Source of the DNA: Ancistrus triradiatus
Taxonomy: Eukaryota > Chordata > Actinopteri > Siluriformes > Loricariidae
DNA length: 64,000 bases
Assembly: GCA_025084515.1 (NCBI GenBank)
Contig: JAJAGP010000208.1
Coordinates: 62,001 to 126,000, forward strand
Direction: 5' to 3'
Positions 25,114-38,500 of this stretch are shown here, piece after piece (position 1 is the stretch's first letter; every line of letters starts with the position of its first letter). The notes below the pieces were generated by a model. That model was not told the DNA's origin, ran no database searches, and worked only from the letters and a program-made list of their open reading frames with translations. Position numbers and translations under genes: made by a program.

Positions 25114-28100
25114 GGGCAAAAAATTAGTCAGCCACTGATTGTGCAAGTTCTACTTGATGAGAGAGGTCTGTAATTTTCATCACTTCAACTATGAAAAACA
25201 AAATCACATTGTTTTTAAATAATTTAATTGTTAATTATGGTGGAAAATAAGTATTTGGTCAATAACAAAAGTTCAACTCAGTACTTTGTAAGTTTGGCAA
25301 TGACAGAGGTCAAACGTTTCTTGTAAGTCTTCAACAGGTTTGCACATATTGTAGCTGGTATTTTGGCCTATTCCTCCATGCAGATTTCCTCTAGAGCAGT
25401 GATGTTTTGGGGCTGTTGCTGGGCAACACGGACTTTCAACTCCCTCCACAAACTTTCTATGGGGTTGAGAACTGGAGGCTGGGCAGGCCACTCCAGGACC
25501 TTGACATGCTTCTTACAGAGCCACTGCTTTGTTGCCCCAGCAGTGTGTTTGGGATCATTGTCATGCTGGAAGACCCAGCCATGTTCCATCTTCAATGCTC
25601 TCACTGATGGAAGGAGGTTTTCACTTAAAATCTCATGATACATTATTCATTCCCATAACATGGTTCATTATTCCCTTCACATGGATCAGTTGTCCTGTCA
25701 ACTTTGCATAAAAACAGCCACAAAGCATGATGTTTCCACCCCCATGCTTCACAGTAGGTATGGTGTTCTTGGGATGCAACTCAGCATTCTTCTTCCTCCA
25801 AAGAAGGCGAGTTGAGTTTTAACCAAAATGTTCTATTTTGGTTTCATCTGACCACATGATATTCTCCCAATCCGCTTCTGGATCATCCATATGCTCTCTG
25901 GCAAACTTCAGACGGGTCTGGACATGTACTGGCTTAAGCAGGGGGACACGCCTGGCACTGCAGGATCTGAGTCCCTCTTGGCGTAGTGTGTTACTGATGG
26001 TAGCCTTTGTTACTTTGGTCCCAGCTCGCTGCAGGTCATTCATCAGGTTCCTCCGTGTAGTTCTGGGATTTTCGCTCACCGTTCTCATGATCATTTTGAT
26101 CCCACAGGAATCATCAGATCGAGGGAGATTATCAGTCTTGTATGTTGGTCTTGTATCTTATCGGTCTTGTATGTCTTCCATTTTCTTACAATTGCTTCCA
26201 CAGTTGATTTATCCACACCAACCTGCTTGCATATTGTAGATTCACTCTTCCCAGCCTGGTGCAGGTCTACAATTTTCTTCCTGGTGTCCTTTGACAGCTC
26301 TTTGGTCTTGGCCATGGTTGAGTTTGGAGTCTGACAGTTTGAGGCTGTGGACAGGTGTCTCTTATATGGATAACGAGGTCAAACAGGTGCCATTAATACA
26401 GGTAATGAGTGGAGGCAGAAGAGCTTCTGAAAGAAGAAGTTACAGGTCTGTGAGAGCCAGAAATCTTGCTTGTTTTTGGCGAACAAATACTTATTTTTCA
26501 CCATGAGTTACAATTAAATTCTTTAACAATCCTACAATGTGATTTCCTGGATTTTTTTTCTCATTTTGTCTCTCATAGTTGAAGTGTACTTATCATGAAA
26601 ATTACAGACCTCTCTCATCTTTCTAAGTAGGAGAACGTCCTGTGAGTTCTCAAAGGTCTTCTTAGTAATTAGAAGCTACTGAACTGGATCAATTACCATT
26701 AAAATAATTGTTGCCAGCTGAACTGTATTTGTTTTTTTGATCCCAAAAGGTGACTTTTTTTGTGGCAAAGCAGTGTAACATGGGTCTTCCTCTAGAAATG
26801 CTATTGCTGTATCAACTTGTTCCTCAGTATACATTGGTGCTTGAAAGTTTGTGAACCCTTTAGAATTTTTAATATTTTATTTCTGCATAAATATGACCTA
26901 AAACATCATCAGATTTTCACATAAGTCCTACAAGTAGATAAAAAGAACCCAGTTAAATAAATGAGACAAAAATATTATACTTGGTCAGTTATTGATTGAG
27001 GAAAATCATCCAATATTATATATTAGATATAATCCTCTAGGATTAGCAGTTAATTTGAAGGTGAAATTAAAGTCAGGTGTTTTCAATCAATGGGATGACA
27101 ATCAGGTGTGAGTGGGCACCCTGTTTTATTTAAAGAACAGATGTTTGTGGAAGTGTATCATGGCACAAACAAAGGAGATTTCTGAGGCTGAAAAAGGTTA
27201 CAAAACCATCTCTGAAGAGTTTGGACTGACAGACTGTGTACAAATTCAAGACCACTGTCCATTTCCCCAGGAGTGGTGACCGACCAACAAAGACCACAAC
27301 TAATAGCAAGGCATGTAATAGTTGGCGAGGTCACAAAGGACCCCAGGGTAACTTCTTAAGCAACTGAAGGGCTCTCTCACATTGGCTAATGTTAATGTTC
27401 ATGAGTTCACCATCAGAAGAAAACACTGAAACAACAATGTGGTGCATGGCAGGGTTGCAAAGAAAAAAAGCCACTGCTCTCCCCAAAAAGAGAACATTGC
27501 TGCTCGTCTGCAGCTGGCTAAAGATCACGTGGACAAGTCAGAAAGCTATTGTAAGAATGTTTTGTGGATGGATGACACCAAAATAGACCTTTCTGGTTTA
27601 GAAAAAGCGCTATGTTTGGAGAAAGGAAAACATTGCATTCCAGCATAACCTTATCCCAGCATAACCTTATCCCATCTGTGAAACATGGTGGTGGTAGTAT
27701 CATGGTTTGGGCCTGTTTTGCTGCATCTGGGCCAGAACAGCTTGCCATCATTGATAGAACAATGAATTCTGAATTATATCAGAGAATTCTAAAGGAAAAT
27801 GTCAGGACATCTGTCCATGAACTGAATCTCAAGAGAAGCTGGGTCATGCAGCAAGACAACGACCCTAAGCACACAAGCCGTTCTACCAAAGAATGGGGCG
27901 TCTGCTAAATGTAAATGTAAATGTTATACTGTACAACCCTGCTTCAGTATAATGACAATAAAGTTTAATTGACTTGTGTGAAAATCTGATGATGTTTTAG
28001 GTTATATTTATGCAAAAATATAGAAAATTCTAAAGGGTTCACAGACTTTCAAGCACCACTGTAAGCACAAGACACTAAATCCACTCACCTCATCTCCTTC

Positions 28101-31100
28101 CTCAGAATGCTGGGATAGCTGGTCCTGCTCAATTATCTCAGCCTCATCCTCAGTGGGCCCGTTCCCAACCCGTATGCTTCCAAACTTCTGTGTGCCCTGT
28201 TGAGTGAGTCCGGTGGATGAGCTGCTGCCTGCTTGCTCTAAATTTTCTAGTTTCTGAGCAGGACTTGCCTCCCTCTTCTGGGACTAAATACAAAACCCAA
28301 CAAATGTCTGAATGGCTCACAGCATGCCACAGACTCTTTGTGGTGTATGTATGTGTGTGTCTGCGCGTGTGCGCGCGTGAGTGTGCATGCATGCTTGGAC
28401 CCATTCATACTGTAGGTCTCTTTAGGACACATCCCAGATTCACTGAATTTTCAATTTGCTTTGTTTATGTATTGTTGCATTGCTTATCTGATATCACTGA
28501 TAAATTTACTTGGTTATGCCTATTATTCCTGTTTTAATTTATTTTGACATGTTCTTTTAAGTTACATTTTCCATAGTCTGGAAAACTCCTGGAACACAGT
28601 TGGGTGTCACTGGAACACAGTATCCACTCACACAGTGGATAACAGTGGTAGCGGGTAAGGTACTGGACTATGGACCAGAAGGTCCAGGGTTCAAATCCCA
28701 GCTCTGCCAAGCTGCCACTGCTGGGTCCTTGAGCAAGGCCCTTAACCCACAATTGCTAGGATTGTAAGACTATACCAATTGTAAGTCGCTCTGGATAAGG
28801 GCGTCTGCTAAATGCTGTAAATGTAAATGTAAATGTAACAGTCCTTTATTTAGACACTACAACTACAGGTGCCCCCCGATTTACGGTAGGGATATGTTTC
28901 GACAAATCAAGGACATTGTAAATGAAGGATTTTAATACATACAGCATATATCATAGCACAGCCTATATTAATCAGGTTTAAAACACGACCGCAACCACGG
29001 CTTTTCCTCACTATATTTCACAGTGTCGAGAACTGCTGAGTGCTGGAGACTACTTTAGTGCGTAGTGTACCTTAAACATGACTAAAACACTTACATTAAA
29101 CTATAGTTGGGGAAAGTAATTGACATAAAGCATATTTTATAATTAAGCATTGAATATTTCATGTAATTTATTGAAAGTGAAAAATAAATAAGAACACCAA
29201 ACCTTTTCCTCACTAAATTTCCCAGTGCTCATCACTCCTGCCATGTGACTGAATGTGTATATATGATTATTATCAGAGTCCTGTGCCGGGAAACTGTGCT
29301 GTCACAGTAAGAGGTTCTGTATCAACACAAGCTAAGTAAGAGAATTGGAAAGTGGTGACATACCAAGTGTTTCTTCCACAGGTACTGGCGACGAAGCACC
29401 ATGGTCTTTACCACAAGCATACAGGGCACACAGCACAAAGCAATTACCACCAACAGAGACTGAATTCCTATCTGCAAAAAATGGGAAAATGCACAGCATT
29501 TCACTCATTGCACCTGTGTAAGAGAACAATGTTTCATACATATACCATATAAGACTGACAGTGTATTTTTTCATATAGAGTACAGAAGCTGAACTAGAAT
29601 TTCAGCACCACAGTAACACATAAAATAAAAACAGATAGAACCACTGCTTTGTAAGTGTCTTCATATTCTGTGTAGAATTTGGGCAACCATTTTAGTATGT
29701 TGTTTGTTGTACTCTAAGTATGTAATTATGTAATCTGACTACTACAAATATGTAAATATTTAATATCAATTTGAAAGGCTAGTTTGAGCAATGTGCAAAA
29801 TTCAGATTAGTGATGCATCAATGCATCTTTTTCAAAACAAGGCAACGCACCATTACAGTTAAATCCCGTTTTTTGATACACTCATTTTAAAAATAACTTT
29901 AACATTAAAATTTTAAAATGTTCACATTAACATATCCAGTTTAATGAGGTCACTTTAAAAAAGAATAATTATCAGAAGGTATGGTAAATCATCATTGATG
30001 CTGAGGTTGTTTAGGATTGTCATGTTCTGGATGATATATATTATAAGGATTAAGTAGATAAGACAATGAATGAATAAATGATTGAATGAACATCTAGTTG
30101 ATAAAATCCATATTTAAACACAGCAAGATTAAGCTATTTAGAGCCATTGAATAGACTCTGCAGCCTTTCAGAAATAAAAATGCCATTTCTGCATAAATAT
30201 CTACCGTATTTTCCGGACCATAAAGCGCACCGGATTATAAGACGCATGAAATGAAGCAAAACTCTTAAGTTCCCTCGGAAGCTCAGTTTGGTCTTTACCT
30301 GGCTCAGGGCGTCTTCTTGCTTCCTCTACTTCCATATCATTGATTTGTTAATGTTGAATTCTCTCGCAGCTGCTCTATGTCCATGTTGTACTGCGTGACT
30401 GATAGCGTTGAGTTTGTAATCCGCTTCAAAAATAAATGAATGAATGCACGTACCCTAATGCTGAAGCACATACCATATTACTCAGCGATGTTTCCTGACT
30501 ACGGTGGCCGTGAGCTTCGTAACTTACCAAGACCGTGCTAAAACATTTTGACAGAATTATGAGCGCCGTGTACCAGCTACAATCGGTTCTAGGTCAGAAG
30601 GCTCAACCAGAATTAATTCATACATTAGACGCACCGCATTTAAAGGCGCACTGTCGATTTTTGAGAAAATTAAAGGATTTTAAGTGCGCCTTATGGTCCG
30701 AAAAATACGGTATTAATGACACAAAAGGGTTAAAACCCAAAATAATTTGTTGTGAGGTTTCTTTGTGCTTCCTATGCAACATAAACACATTAAATCTACT
30801 AGCATAATGTAAAGGTAAAATTAAAGAGATTTCGTTGTTACTTGAAGCTGATATTTGCATAGTTTATGAGTGTTTGATTTGTGTCACTAAAGTAAACTAG
30901 TCTGTACTTGAATGTAATTGCAAATAAATTAGTCACATTGTAGTGACCTGAAGAAAGTTAAAGATATCAATGTTTTTCCCATTAACAAAGAAAGTATAAT
31001 TATTAGGACATGTTGCAGGGCTTCTGACGAAATATTAAATTGTGTCTTGATTGTAACTAGACATTAAGATCAGCTACAAGAGTAATTTCTTAATTACACA

Positions 31101-34100
31101 ATACAGACTTTGTGTTTTACATGTGACCAGGGCACTCAGAAGTGCAAGTAACTATCAGATAATATACACTACTCACATACGTACACGTATCTAAGAGCTC
31201 TGCGTAGAAGTTGAAAGTCAAGTTAATGTGTTAGGGAAGAAAGGGACAGGCTGTACGATACATTGCTGTGAAAAAGTATTTGGCCCTCACCCGATATCTT
31301 CTACTATTGCTAATTTTCTCATTTAAATGTTTCAGATCTTCATCAGATCATCCAGCACGATCACACATGCACCAGCCCCGATCTGGCGTAATGCGCGAAA
31401 GTGGCGATACCTGTTGATCATCATCAGATCATCCAGCACGATCACACATGCACCAGCCCCGATCTGGCGTAATGCGCGAAAGTGGCGACACCTGTCACTA
31501 TATAAGTACACCCTGTAGTCCACACAGGTTGTCACAGTATAGCGTGACCTACCGGCCCTCACACAACTATTCTTGCACTTGATTGAGCGCTGTTTTTTGT
31601 ACGGAGACAGAGGTAGGCTGGCGATTAGAAGATCGCCAGCCAGGGGCAGTTGGGAGGCTGTCTGGTAATGTTAGGGCGTAGATTTCAGTGTAGGGCAAGC
31701 ATTTCCTGCGCTCTAATGCCGGTTCTTCCTCAGCTGCTTTTTTGGGTCACTCGTTGCTGCGAGGCTCACCCTGACTTCTCCCTCTCACGTCGTCACCCCC
31801 TTCCTCCTCGGCAATTGGGGGATAAACGTTCCCCTCGCGATCACGTTTAGAAAAGGACGCTAAGCTGGTTCTCGTCCTTTTTTCTCCCCGCGTCCATGCC
31901 ACGCTCCTGCTAGCATTTTAGGAGTTCCCTTGGCACACTTTCGGGGCCGCTCCGCTTAGGCTTCTGATGCTCGGCAGATGCACGGACCTGTACACCATTG
32001 GCATAGCCAATGTTTAGTTTTTCCTCAGTGGTTGAGTGGCACGTTCAATTAATTCACAAAGAATTAACTGATGCGGCTGTCTAGTGTTCAATCCTTTTTA
32101 TATTTTTAGTTTCTTTTATTTATTTATATTTTGGTTCTTAGACTCCATCAGGAGCTAACTGCAACTGGGTCCTAAAAAACTCCTTATTCTTTTGTTTTCA
32201 CGGTTAGGCGTCATTTTAATATGGTAAACCGTAACAGTATGCTGTGACCTGAGAAAGGACTCAGCTTTAGCTCCAGGACCTCCAGTATGGCGATCCCCAG
32301 CCGCTGCAGAAAGCAAGGTCTCCACCCAGCCTGAAACCATGGCTGATTATCCCAGCCATATCCCATGTATCTGGGAACCTCCATAGACCGCGATACATCT
32401 CCCAGCCCTCCCAAGTTGGCACGACCCAAGTGGACCCTGTACTCTGGCACGACCACCAAGCACAGCCAGTATTTTTGACGTTCCTCGGGGCTCCAGGAGG
32501 ATTGCGGCTTATGTGGAGGAATTCCACAAGCTACCTGTGGGGACCGGGTTCTGTGACAAGTCGCTCAGGGACATATTTCAGCATGGCCTCAGTGAGGAGG
32601 TTAGGGACAAACTGTTCTTTTTTCTGGACCCACCTGATAGAGCGGGCCAGGAGGAGGGCCGGTTTGAGCTCCGCCCCTACACCTCTCGCTTGGCCAGCTC
32701 AGACTCTACAAGCTCCATATCTGAGCTCGCCATGCCCATTAGCTCCGTACCTGAGCAGCTAATGCTGCCCATCTCCACACTTGAGCTCGCCACGCCCATT
32801 AGCTCTGTACCTGAGTAGCTACCACCACCCAGCTCTGTACCTGAGCTCGCAGTACCTGAGAATCTAGTGCCGCCCAGCTCCATACCTGAGCTTGCCGTGC
32901 CCATTAGCTCTGTACCTGAGCAGTCAGTGCCACCTAGCTCTGTACCTGAGCTTGCCGTGCCCATTAGCTCTGTACCTGAGCAGTCAGTGCCACCTAGCTC
33001 TGTAACTGAGCTTGCTGTGCCCATTAGCTCTGTACCTGAGCAGTTAGCACCACCCAACTCTGTACCTGAGCTCACTGCGCCCTTTAGCTCTATACGTGAG
33101 CAGTTAGTACTGCCCAGCTCCATACCTGAGCACGCTGTGCCTTGTAACTCTGTACCCGAACAGGTTAGCTCCTTTCCCGAGCATGTGATTTTCGTACCTG
33201 AGCAGTTAGCACCACCCCGCTCCATACCTGAGCTCGCCATGCCCTTTAGCTCTACAACTGAGCAGTTAGCTCCACCTAGCTCCGTCCCTAAGCATGTTAG
33301 TCCCGTACCAGAGTCTTCTGCGCCACGGTCATTTTCATTGACTTCGGTGCCAAGGTCATTGGCGTCTGTCCGCGCCAACCGTTTTTCTTGGCCTTGTTAG
33401 GTCTGGCCTCGTCTCTTAGCCATCAGCGCCGAGCTACGCCCTTGAGCTGACAGCATCGAGCTCCGCCCTTGAGCTGCCTGCGAAGAGCTCCACCCTTGAG
33501 CCACCTGCAATAAGCTCCACCCCAGAGCCGTTCTTGGCTAGCCCCAAGTCTGGACCAAGCCTTACACCTGGCCCTTGTTGCCCCACCCTCCCATGTAGCC
33601 CCTATTGAAAGGTGATTGTCACCCACTGGGGCCTCCCTGGTTGTCACACACTCAACCCCGGAGCATGTTAGGCAAGCTAAGGGGGGCACTAGAGGCATTT
33701 GGGGGGGTACTGTTAGGAGTCATGCTGACCATGGCTTGTGACGCTGGAGGTCAGCGATGACTCACTATGGCGGCATAAGCACGCTCAGTGCGATCGCACC
33801 TGCACCAGTCCCGATGTGAGGTAATGTGCAAAAGCAGCGACATGTTATTGGGGCTACACCCTGTAGCCCACACAAGTTGTTGCAGCATAGCGTGACCTAC
33901 CAGCCCTCACACAGCCATTCTTGCACTTGATTGCGCGCTGGTTTTTATACAGGGACAGAGGTAGGCCGGGGGCAGTCAGGAGGCTGTCCCATAACCTTAG
34001 GCCATAGATTTCAGTGTAGGGTAAGCACCTCCTGCGCTCTAATGCCGGATTTTCCTCGACTGCACTTTTGGGATCGCTTGCTGCTGCAAGGCTTGCCCCA

Positions 34101-35532
34101 CTTTCTCCCTCTCACACCGTCACCCCCCTTGCTCCTCTGCGATCGGGGAATAAACATTCCCCTCGTGACTGCGTTTAGAAAAAGATGCTGAGCTGGTTCT
34201 TAGTCTTGTCCTTTTCCTCCTTGCGCCTGTGCCACGCTCCTGCTAGCGTTTTAGGAGTTCCTGTGTCATGCTTTGTGGCAGCTGGGCTCGAGCTTCCGAC
34301 GCTCGGCACATGCACAGCCCCGTACGCCATTGTCATAGCAGCGTAGCTCAAGGGGGGTTGAGCGCATATGCCGTTAGTCTTATTTGTTTTTTCTCTAAGG
34401 TTGAGTGGCACAGTCGGTTAATTCGCTGATAACCGACGTGGCCATCCAGTGTTCAGTCCTCAGCCACTGAGGTTGTCTCCGTTATTGGTTTATTTCACTT
34501 TCTTTTCATATTTTTAGTTTCTTTTATTAATTTATATTTTGGTTCATAGTTTACATCTGGACCTAACTGCGATTGGGTCCTAAAAACCCCTTATTCTTTT
34601 GTTTTCTCGGTTCGCCGTTGTTTTAATATGGCGAACCGTAACAGACTCATATCAGGACTCAGGCACTACAGAACCTTACATTTCTTCCTTCTTCCTGAGG
34701 CATTCACATGCATTTGCTTGTGGGCTCTGGATCATTGTCCTACTGCATTACTGCTCATGAGCTTTAGGTCACAAACTGATGGGTGGACAGTCTCCTTCAG
34801 AAAAAAAAAAATCATGGTTCCATCAATTATGGAAAGTCATCCAGCTCTTGCCGAAGCAAAACAGCATCAGACCACCAAAGTACCACCATCATGTGTGTCT
34901 GTTGGTATGATGTTCTTATGCTGGAATGCGGTGTTAGCATTATGTCAGATGTAACAGGACATGTGTCTTCCACAAAGTGCCACCTTTGACTTATCAGTAA
35001 TTTTCTTGTTTATTTGGGTTATCTTTGTTTAATATTAAAGTAGTTGGATGATCTGAAACATTCAAATGTGACAAATATGCAAAAAAGAAGGAAATGGGAA
35101 GTGGGCAAATACTTTTTAAGAGTGTTATTTGTGTGACTGTATATTTACCTGTCCTCTGTATATGAATGTATTAGTTGGTTCACTGTAGTTAAACAGACAC
35201 ATGTTGATGAAGGCAATAAGAAGACTCGGAGCATCTTTAGAAGTAGTTGCATTATAGGCTGCCCACTTATAGAAAATCAGCAAGATCAAATAACCAAACA
35301 AGCAGCTCATAAACACAATCTCAGGGATGAACCCCAGGAAGATGTTTAGAGGCTTCTTAAAGTACCTGAGAACACACAGATACAAAATTCAACTGTAATC
35401 AATACTGTATTATATATTCACAAAATAATAATCAATGATATATTGCCTTCCATAGAAAACACAAATATCCAATAGTTTTTTTAAGAATAGAATATAACAT
35501 TTGAGATTAGACATGCCATGACATTACACACA

Positions 35533-35564
<32 letters not shown>

Positions 35565-38500
35565 TAACAACTAAACTTACAGCTGATTAAAGAGCGAGAG
35601 AGTGACTCCAAACAGCATGTGAATCACCCCTAGAATGACTGACATCTTCATTTTAAATGAGTTCAGGAATGTTAGTTTGTTTGTAGCAATGTTCCAGATC
35701 TAGCAGAGACATACAACACAAATTAAACTGATGTACTGCAGACCTGGACTCAAACCCACATTCAGAATCAAAGATATATTCACACGTCCAAGAATAACAG
35801 TTATAAAGCAAATACCTTTATTTATCCAGTCTATTTACAATTCATTTAAACTGTTACTATAATTGCAAGTAAGAATTTTGCTAGAAAAGACAGGAAATAT
35901 ACAATCACTATGTGAACATTAGTAATACCATAGTAACATTTACTGACACTACACCTTCAGACCTAGTCCTATTTGATGTATCTGTTAACCAGCAGTCAAG
36001 CCTGGTTTCATCCACTTTTAAAAACCAGCCTTTTCTTACAACTTAACAAAGGTTATGAATTATGCACAACCCCTTGCTCTTAGCATTTCTATCAGTTTCA
36101 TATTTTATGTAAAATATTGCTTATGGTTTTATATTTGTGTGGTTGCATATGTGTTTCTGTGACATACCGGGTCAATTCCCAGAGGATATGGTCCACCAAA
36201 TACGCCAGGTACAGCTGGATCAAGCTGAAGTACTGCATTTCCATCGAGAGTCTCAAACCTACAAACACAGTGTTAGAAAAAAAGCAAATTAAAAAATTTT
36301 ACACATAAGACTCCAAGTATAATATCAAAACATTCAGTATTTATTGTGTCCACTTTTTAGTACTGTGAGCTGTACTGCCACATTACCTCTTACTTTTACC
36401 TCTTAATTTTGCAACCAGGAAGTTACACCTGTGTCGTCTTAACTGATATTTCCAAAGGTCAAGTCAAGTCAAGTAAAATTTATTTATATAGCGCTTTTTA
36501 CAATACAGCATTGTCTCAAAGCAACTTTACAAATATATTGGCTCAAAGCCCTAATTAAGCAAGCCTGAGGCAACAGTGGCAAGGAAAAATTCCCCAAACC
36601 TTACAGGGAAGAAGCCTTGGGAGGACCAAGACTCAAATAGGGACCCAACCTCCTTGGGTAGCCTGGATGTTAAATGTAAGAATTAAAGAATATATATGTG
36701 AAGAAAATACACTACATAGAATAGAATAATATATGGGCTAAGATTAAAAAAAGTCAAAAATAGAGAATACAAAACTATAGCATATACAGTAAGGAATGAG
36801 TGAGTTGTGACAGTTAGTCCAAAAAGAAGAGTCATTGTAGGTTTTTGTGTTTAATATGCTGCTGTAATTGAACGACCACTATCCACATTTAAAACACTGG
36901 TTTTTTTTAGGTTTTACATATAGCAACCAATGATCATTCAGGGCTCAAATTGAAGTAAAACACTTGGGCCAACATATTTATTCACCCTCCAGTCTTCTAT
37001 TTTCATCATTTAGGTTTTACATTTGGGAAGATTAAATGCAAAAAAAATGTGTCGAAAAAATCAAAAAACGCCTTTAATTTTTTTGACATTATAATTTGTG
37101 TGTGGATGCTGGTGATTGAACATTTTCCATGCTGTAAATTTTCTGTTTCACATCAGGGACTTGTGAAGCTAAATCCAAAATTTGGAACAGATACAACAAA
37201 AGTGTTTTCAAGAGTTACACAGGTTTTTACAAGGGTCATCATTCGTCTCAAAATTTGCACAACCTCTAAAATTACAAATAAAAAAGAAGCCTGTCACTAT
37301 AAATCAAGTGGGTGCAAAAGTTTTTTTATAATGTCTTCTGTAATATAAACAAACCAAATATTAGTCACAATTCAGTGTTATTTTGCTTTTTTATTGGAAT
37401 AAATCCACCAGAAATTGAGGCCTGCATTGATCTGCAGGCAGAGAATGGAGATTTTTTCCAGCCCCCCCCCACCCGCTCTGTGTGCCTGATCGTGTCACGG
37501 TTTTTTTGGTCTCTATATGAGCCGTAGACTCTTAGCTGTCCATTGGAACACAGCTCTGTCACTCAGCGCTCACACAGACCCCAGGGATTTGCATATATGT
37601 CTAGCCATAGCCAGCTGGTGTGAATTGGGGAGGTGTAGAAAACCGCTGCAACCATCAGTTTACGAGCTCTTGAATAACTAATGAACTTAGTACTTGCAGA
37701 GTCCACCCATAGGGATACTTATGCAATGCCACACCCTTGGACAAGGGAAACTTGTTTTGTGTAATGGAAACGTCCAAAGAAGAGCTTTCGTGGAAACGAA
37801 TGGATTTGTAAACTCAACCACAAAACCGCTGCACCAATACAGTTTACGACGAGCTCTTGAATAACTAATGAACTTAGTACTTGCAAGTCCAGATGAAAAG
37901 TTTGGCAGAGTGAATTTTTTCTATGATAAAATAAAAAATTATTTTACATCCTAAGTATATTTTAAAATGCAAAATAGTTGAGTAGGAATTGGTGTTTTTG
38001 TAAAACAACATGGCGGACAGCTGTGTTTGGTATGTAATTTCTGGCGAATGGCTGCATGTAGACGGTTGAAAATCGGTATGCAGGTAGTTATAATAGTATT
38101 AAATATTTTGAGTTTGTGTTTTGGACTGTGTATTAAGAATGTTTTAAGTTATTAAGAATGCAAAACATGTCGATCTACTGGGCCCGTATACGGGCCCGCT
38201 AGGGGCGCTTCTGCAAAATCTGCGGCAATTAGTTAACAGAGTTATTACCCTTTAATGAGTACTGAGTAACGATATGAAGACTGGAACAAAGTGTCACCAC
38301 AGGATTACAGTACATTCGGCAGATGAGTAGGAAGGGCATTACTGTGCAGCATTACAACTGCAGCATTGAATCTAATGTTTTCATCCTCAGGTTGATGGAG
38401 GCAGTGAGGAGAGACAGTGTTCTTGCAGCAGTGAAGCCGTGGGTTACATCCTCATCACACAAAACCCAGATTTTTTTTAATTATAACATGAGTCGTCCAT

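Larger units (their letters stand above)
32237..33710 (+). pseudogene. Gag-like ORF region with proline-rich repeats, retrotransposon 1
   Basis: 1.47 kb of internal DNA. The region around 32500-32660 encodes YVEEFHKLPVGTG, CDKSLRDIFQHGLSEEVRDK and LDPPDRAGQEEG, resembling the EFxxLAxxxGxxDxxLxxxFxxGLSxxVRDEL core of Ty3/gypsy Gag. From 32690 to 33330 it is a run of 20-residue repeats of the type PELAVPISSVPEQSVPPSSV. The last part reads RSFSLTSVPRSLASVRA. Frame shifts and stops (e.g. at 32816) break it. There is no protease, RT, RNase H or integrase. Confidence 0.75.
36696..38479. other. Unassigned region with a direct repeat and a palindrome
   Basis: No ORF with recognisable domain. Holds a direct repeat (37641-37707 and 37823-37890), a C-rich run at 37465 and an 18-bp palindrome at 38180. 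Probably old transposon DNA, family unknown. Confidence 0.4.

Noticed and set aside
30535..30807. 90-aa ORF in the MITE
   Set aside because: Non-coding element; the frame runs through the terminal repeat.
32700..33330. CRISPR-like regular repeats
   Set aside because: Units are contiguous coding repeats without unique spacers, in a eukaryotic genome.
32677..33378. 233-aa minus-strand ORF rich in Gly, Thr and Ser
   Set aside because: It is the antisense of the 60-bp repeat array; repeats of a multiple of three without stops leave all frames open.
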